Source: Sphagnum magellanicum
Lineage: Eukaryota > Streptophyta > Sphagnopsida > Sphagnales > Sphagnaceae
DNA length: 64,000 nt
Direction: 5' to 3'
Assembly: GCA_021904315.1 (NCBI GenBank)
Contig: CM038913.1
Span: 4,277,958 to 4,341,957 of the forward strand
The notes beneath the pieces are model-generated. The model searched no databases and was not told where the DNA came from. It saw only the letters and a program-made list of their open reading frames with translations. Positions 60,748-64,000 of this stretch are shown piece after piece. Positions within the stretch are counted from its first letter, which is position 1; each line of letters starts with the position of its first letter. The position numbers were made by a program, and so were the translations under genes.

Positions 60748-61250
60748 CTGGACTATGGATCTTCTTGTCCTTTTGTATATGTCAGTCATCCATTAGTTGG
60801 ATGTTTCTGGTACACGGCCTCAATTTTGGGTATGTTGGTTGGTCATCATGTTGGTCATATCCATGAGTTGGATGCTTGTAGTATACCTAGTTTTCATTTT
60901 TGGTACATTTTTTGGTCATCCATTCATTGGATGTTTCTAGTATGCAGCATCAAGTTTTGGTATGTTGGTCATCCATGAGTTTAAGGTTTCAAGGATGCAG
61001 CCTCTAATCTTGGGTTGTCAAGATATTATCTGACGATGATTTAAGCATACAGACAAGTTTTGTAAAGAACTGGAAAATGGTGTTGTCATTCAGGTCATGT
61101 AATATACTTAGCTCAATGTGATGGGTGCTGGCTCACAATTATGGATGTGTTGATTTGTCATGGAATATCGAATGCTTGTTTATTGTGACCTTATGTATCA
61201 GGAATACTGTGAATTATGTTCTTACTTTCTGTGCGACTCCAGAACTTTTC
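60748..61250 (+). other. Predicted 3' untranslated region with tandem repeat
   Basis: After the stop at 60745-60747, units starting GTCATCCAT..GTTGGATG lie near 60785, 60854, 60915 and 60968 (spacing 69, 61, 53). Each is followed by TTTCTRGTA..C and a TTTTGGTATGTTGGT-like end. The polyadenylation site is not obvious. Confidence 0.55.
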
Positions 61251-61262
61251 TGCAAATTTCAG

Positions 61263-61612
61263 AATAGGTAAGAAGGTAGGTAGATAAGTAAATAGATAGG
61301 TAAGGAGATAGGTAGATAAGTGAGGAAGTACTTAGGTAGATAGGTAAAGAGGTAAGTAGGTAAGTAAATAGATAAGAAAATAGGTAGGTAAGTGAGTAGG
61401 TACCTAGGTAGATAGGTAAGGAGGTAGGTAGGTAAATAAATAGATAAGAAAATAGGTAGGTAAATGAGTAGGTACCTAAGTAGACAGGTAAGGAGGTAGG
61501 TAGGTAAGTGAGTAGGTACCTAAGTAGATAGGTAAGGAGGTAGGTAAGTAAAGAAATAGGTAGGTAAGTGAGTAGGTACCTAGGTAGATAGGTAAGGAGA
61601 TAGGTAGGTAGG
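61263..61612. repeat. GGTA/GATA-type tetranucleotide minisatellite
   Basis: The block is built from GGTA, AGTA, AGATA and AAGTA words. A higher-order unit of roughly 70-80 bp contains AGGTAAGTGAGTAGGTACCTAGG, AGATAGGTAAGGAGGTAGG and TAAATAGATAAGAAAATAGG, repeated about four to five times. Read on the minus strand it gives an open frame of Y-L-L-T-Y-L-P units, which is a product of the repeat and not a protein gene. Confidence 0.9.
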
Positions 61613-61619
61613 GACAACA

Positions 61620-62030
61620 CTAGAGATAATAGGTAACCTGAGTTAGAATACCCCCTTTTTTTCCAATAAAAATTAACTAAAGAAACTTGGTCAACAATAG
61701 CATTCAGTACTACTAGCTAGCTACTTTGTACCATAGTTAATTTGGCTACTTGCAAAATGGGTTTACAGACTAGTTAAGATTTAATAAAATTTCATTACTT
61801 TGCAGATACCAGTGAAAGAGGGGATAAGGGGTGAAAGCCTGCCAAAGACAGGGTGAGTCTATGGATAAGTCTATTTTGCAGAAGAATAGGCTCCCCCCGC
61901 CCTCCAATGTTTGATGTGGTACAATCATCTTGGACTTCTAATACTTACCTACCCACTTGGCAGACATGGACTGGATGCAACCGGGCAATAATTCATATAT
62001 TCATCCTACAAGGCGTCGGTTTTACATCCC
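61620..62030. other. Spacer
   Basis: AT-rich to 61800, then balanced; no gene seen. Confidence 0.4.
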
Positions 62031-62039
62031 ACTCAGAAA

Positions 62040-62357
62040 ATCGGACAGAAAAAAGGAAACGAACAAAAAAAACAAAGTGCGCAAAAGAAAAGCTCCAATC
62101 CACAACGGTTTCATCCATATGGGTTGGCATATCATTCACGGTTCGGTAGTAGAGAATATTCTCATTCAAAACTCCATCGTTCTCATCCAAGAGAAGGAAG
62201 CTCCTCCGGGCCTGTCGCGTGATCGAGACGACGTGCGAGAGAAGAGAGTTCGCGGGGAGCAACTGCAGCGACAACAAACGGAGGACGCGGAGGCGGAGTC
62301 AGAGAAGGAGAACAAGGAATTGGCGACGAGAGCGACGGAAGGAGAGCTTGATTGAAA
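62040..62357 (+). other. Exon-like GC-richer block, unrecognised
   Basis: An open plus-strand frame (ATG at 61966, stop at 62353-62355) becomes CpG-rich after 62160 and encodes a highly charged end rich in E, R, K and Q. It is followed within three bases by a good donor, AAAG|GTACTT (62358). This looks like a first exon or leader of a plus-strand gene whose remaining exons would lie beyond 62.4 kb or outside the window. No domain is recognised and no downstream exon could be joined. Confidence 0.3.
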
Positions 62358-62362
62358 GGTAC

Positions 62363-62845
62363 TTAAACAGGATATAATCTGAGTTGACTCTTTGGTTGGA
62401 TGATCAGCGGAATGTCTTCTGTTAGTTGCTCTGCTATGACATACTGTGCTAACCTGTCATGTGTTTGTGATAGCAGAAGTGATGGGCCAGCAGCAAGTAG
62501 CTGTCTGCAGTGATAGAAGTTGAAACGTGGATATATAGAAGAGGACAAGAGGGTTTGATCATGGTGATTACAAAATTCATACATAATGCTTATGGAACAA
62601 TAAATGGGTTTGGGCACACATGCTTCAGTATAGCATGTGATAGGGGTCTCTGATAGTCTGGGGCCTGCTGGTGTGGGACTTAGTTCAGTATGCTGATCTC
62701 CTTTTCTGGTAAAGCCTAAGTTGTCAAATCCAATCTTAGTGAGTGGAGTTGGTGGTATCTGTAGAGGGGAAGGCATTGACAACAGGACATTACGCCCTGG
62801 GAACTGATTGTGCAGGAGGTTTGCAATCACAGCTACTTTCTCCAC
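62363..62845 (-). other. Unrecognised 160-codon open frame
   Basis: A long frame for this composition, without an ATG at its 5' end (it opens at a GTG). The translation is rich in L, P, S and T, with no motif, signal peptide or repeat that I know. It may be an internal exon, transposon debris or chance. Confidence 0.2.
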
Positions 62846-62849
62846 ATGA

Positions 62850-64000
62850 CGTTAGAGTTTATAAGGTTGGCTGAAATTAATTGATTTTGGCACTTATCTG
62901 CCGAAATTGACCATCCCATACGGTATATGAATGGATTAGATATTTATTATCTTCAGCCTGTTGGCTACAGGTTGTAAGAGGTCATCTGCCTAGTCCAGGC
63001 ACAGGAGTGCCAAGACTAGGTTGATGGCCTACTACACCTTCATTCAGGTGAAAGGTGACAAATGCTGTGCATAGCCAAGGCAAAATGTGCACAAAATGTG
63101 GCATTTCTGTACATAGTCACGGTTGCTTGCTACTAATGTTGGACTGGTATTCACTTTTGGAAATACCAGACTGGTCCTCCTATTGGGGGGGGGAGGACAC
63201 TAGTAAAAAGAATCAAAAAATAGAAAATATATAATAAAAAATATAGAATGCAATGTATTGATTGTTGGGTAAAAATTATAAGTTAAATAATTGAAAATTA
63301 AAATAAAATTTATTCAAATAATTAATTATAATTAATATAGGGTGGTTTTAATATGTATATATTTAAAAAATAAAATGATAAAAAATAGGTTGAACAATTA
63401 TCTAATACTCTTTTTAAATTGATGATTTGATGCACATAGATCTTAAACTTTACACTAAGTGTCCGTCGGCCTGTTATTAGCATTTCTCCCTTTTTTTTGG
63501 ATATCTGACAAATACCTGCATGGATACTTTAAAAAACTTTCATATCAGTTCTGGTACTGGTATTAGGCTTAAGACTGACTTTCACCTGGTGTATGGCAGG
63601 TATAAACCTGATATTGATACTAGTATAAGGCAGTTGTATAGTATATACCTGATATTACCTCAAGTTCCATACCATGCTCTTATAAAGCTGGTATTTGCCT
63701 CCAGTCATACCAGGCTGGTATGTTCTTCAATACCACTTTTCATACCATTACTATATACCTGGGTTGCACCCTACATACCAGTACAACACCGGTTTCTACT
63801 TACCTTGTTAGGCTATCATTAACCACTGGCATACCTAGTTTAAGAAGTGAAGGGAGAGGCAGCTCAGATCTTAAAATGACTGGCTTGAGGTCCTTTGAAC
63901 AGTGCTATTTGACACAGCAATTGATCTGATATGGGGTACAATTCTGTGTAGCTACACCAATGGGTAATATCCTCAGACTGGTCCTCTAACATTCGGTCTC
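62850..64000. other. Right edge: AT-rich DNA and GGTAT/ATACC-rich patch
   Basis: 63200-63480 is extremely AT-rich. Before it, a G-run (about 63185-63195) and the inverted pair ACTGGTATT / AATACCAG (about 63143-63170) are seen. At 63540-63830 the words TGGTAT, ATACC and TATACCTG recur about 20 times on both strands, a motif-rich repeat of unknown type. No gene is supported. Confidence 0.5.

Noticed and set aside
61222-61620. 132-codon minus-strand ORF of Y-L-L-T-Y-L-P units
   Set aside because: It is only the GGTA/GATA minisatellite read in one frame; no start context, domain or non-repeat sequence.

Overview
The window looks like nuclear DNA of a land plant, most likely a fern or other seed-free vascular plant. 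The reasons are long AT-rich gene-poor stretches full of decayed transposons, GT-AG introns, a plant-type Tubby-like F-box gene, an AP2-type split gene, and several PLS-class pentatricopeptide (PPR) genes of the repetitive kind that is very abundant in ferns. The lineage is inferred from gene style only; no marker gene fixes the species.

Layout. 1-2.5 kb: GC-richer start, two local tandem duplications and a G-run. 2.5-10.7 kb: AT-rich DNA with a decayed hAT transposase (minus strand). 10.72-11.61 kb: a solo LTR with a 5-bp target-site duplication. 11.95-15.4 kb: a decayed LINE (minus) whose catalytic YADD motif is lost. 18.1-18.4 kb: minisatellite. 18.62-19.88 kb: Tubby-like F-box gene (minus), the only long intact single-frame ORF. 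20.4-30 kb: copies of a moderately repeated, partly GC-richer family. 30-49 kb: mostly gene-free DNA with a retroelement remnant (33 kb), a 50-bp minisatellite (36.8 kb), two tRNA-like SINE heads (39.9 and 43.4 kb), a second hAT remnant (41.6-45.1 kb) and a foldback element (43.6 kb). 50.5-57.1 kb: three PPR relics, one on plus with a DYW domain, one fragment and one long relic on minus. 57.4-61.0 kb: a plus-strand split gene. 61.26-61.6 kb: GGTA-type satellite. 62-64 kb: an exon-like block and repeats.

Most interesting locus. From 57,866 to 60,747 nine plus-strand segments join through eight GT-AG introns into one uninterrupted 394-codon frame. Residues about 86-185 line up with the first AP2 domain and inter-domain linker of euAP2-class (APETALA2/TOE) transcription factors, and exon breaks fall where I recall them in that family. 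The DNA-contacting residues of domain 1 are largely replaced, the second AP2 domain is almost absent, and a degenerate miR172-like site (AAA-GGF instead of AAASSGF) remains. It appears to be a strongly diverged AP2-derived gene. It lies head-to-head with the minus-strand PPR relic, about 370 bp away, with a TATA box in the shared space.

All of this was read by eye: exon models, alignments and percentages were not computed, and family assignments rest on remembered motifs.
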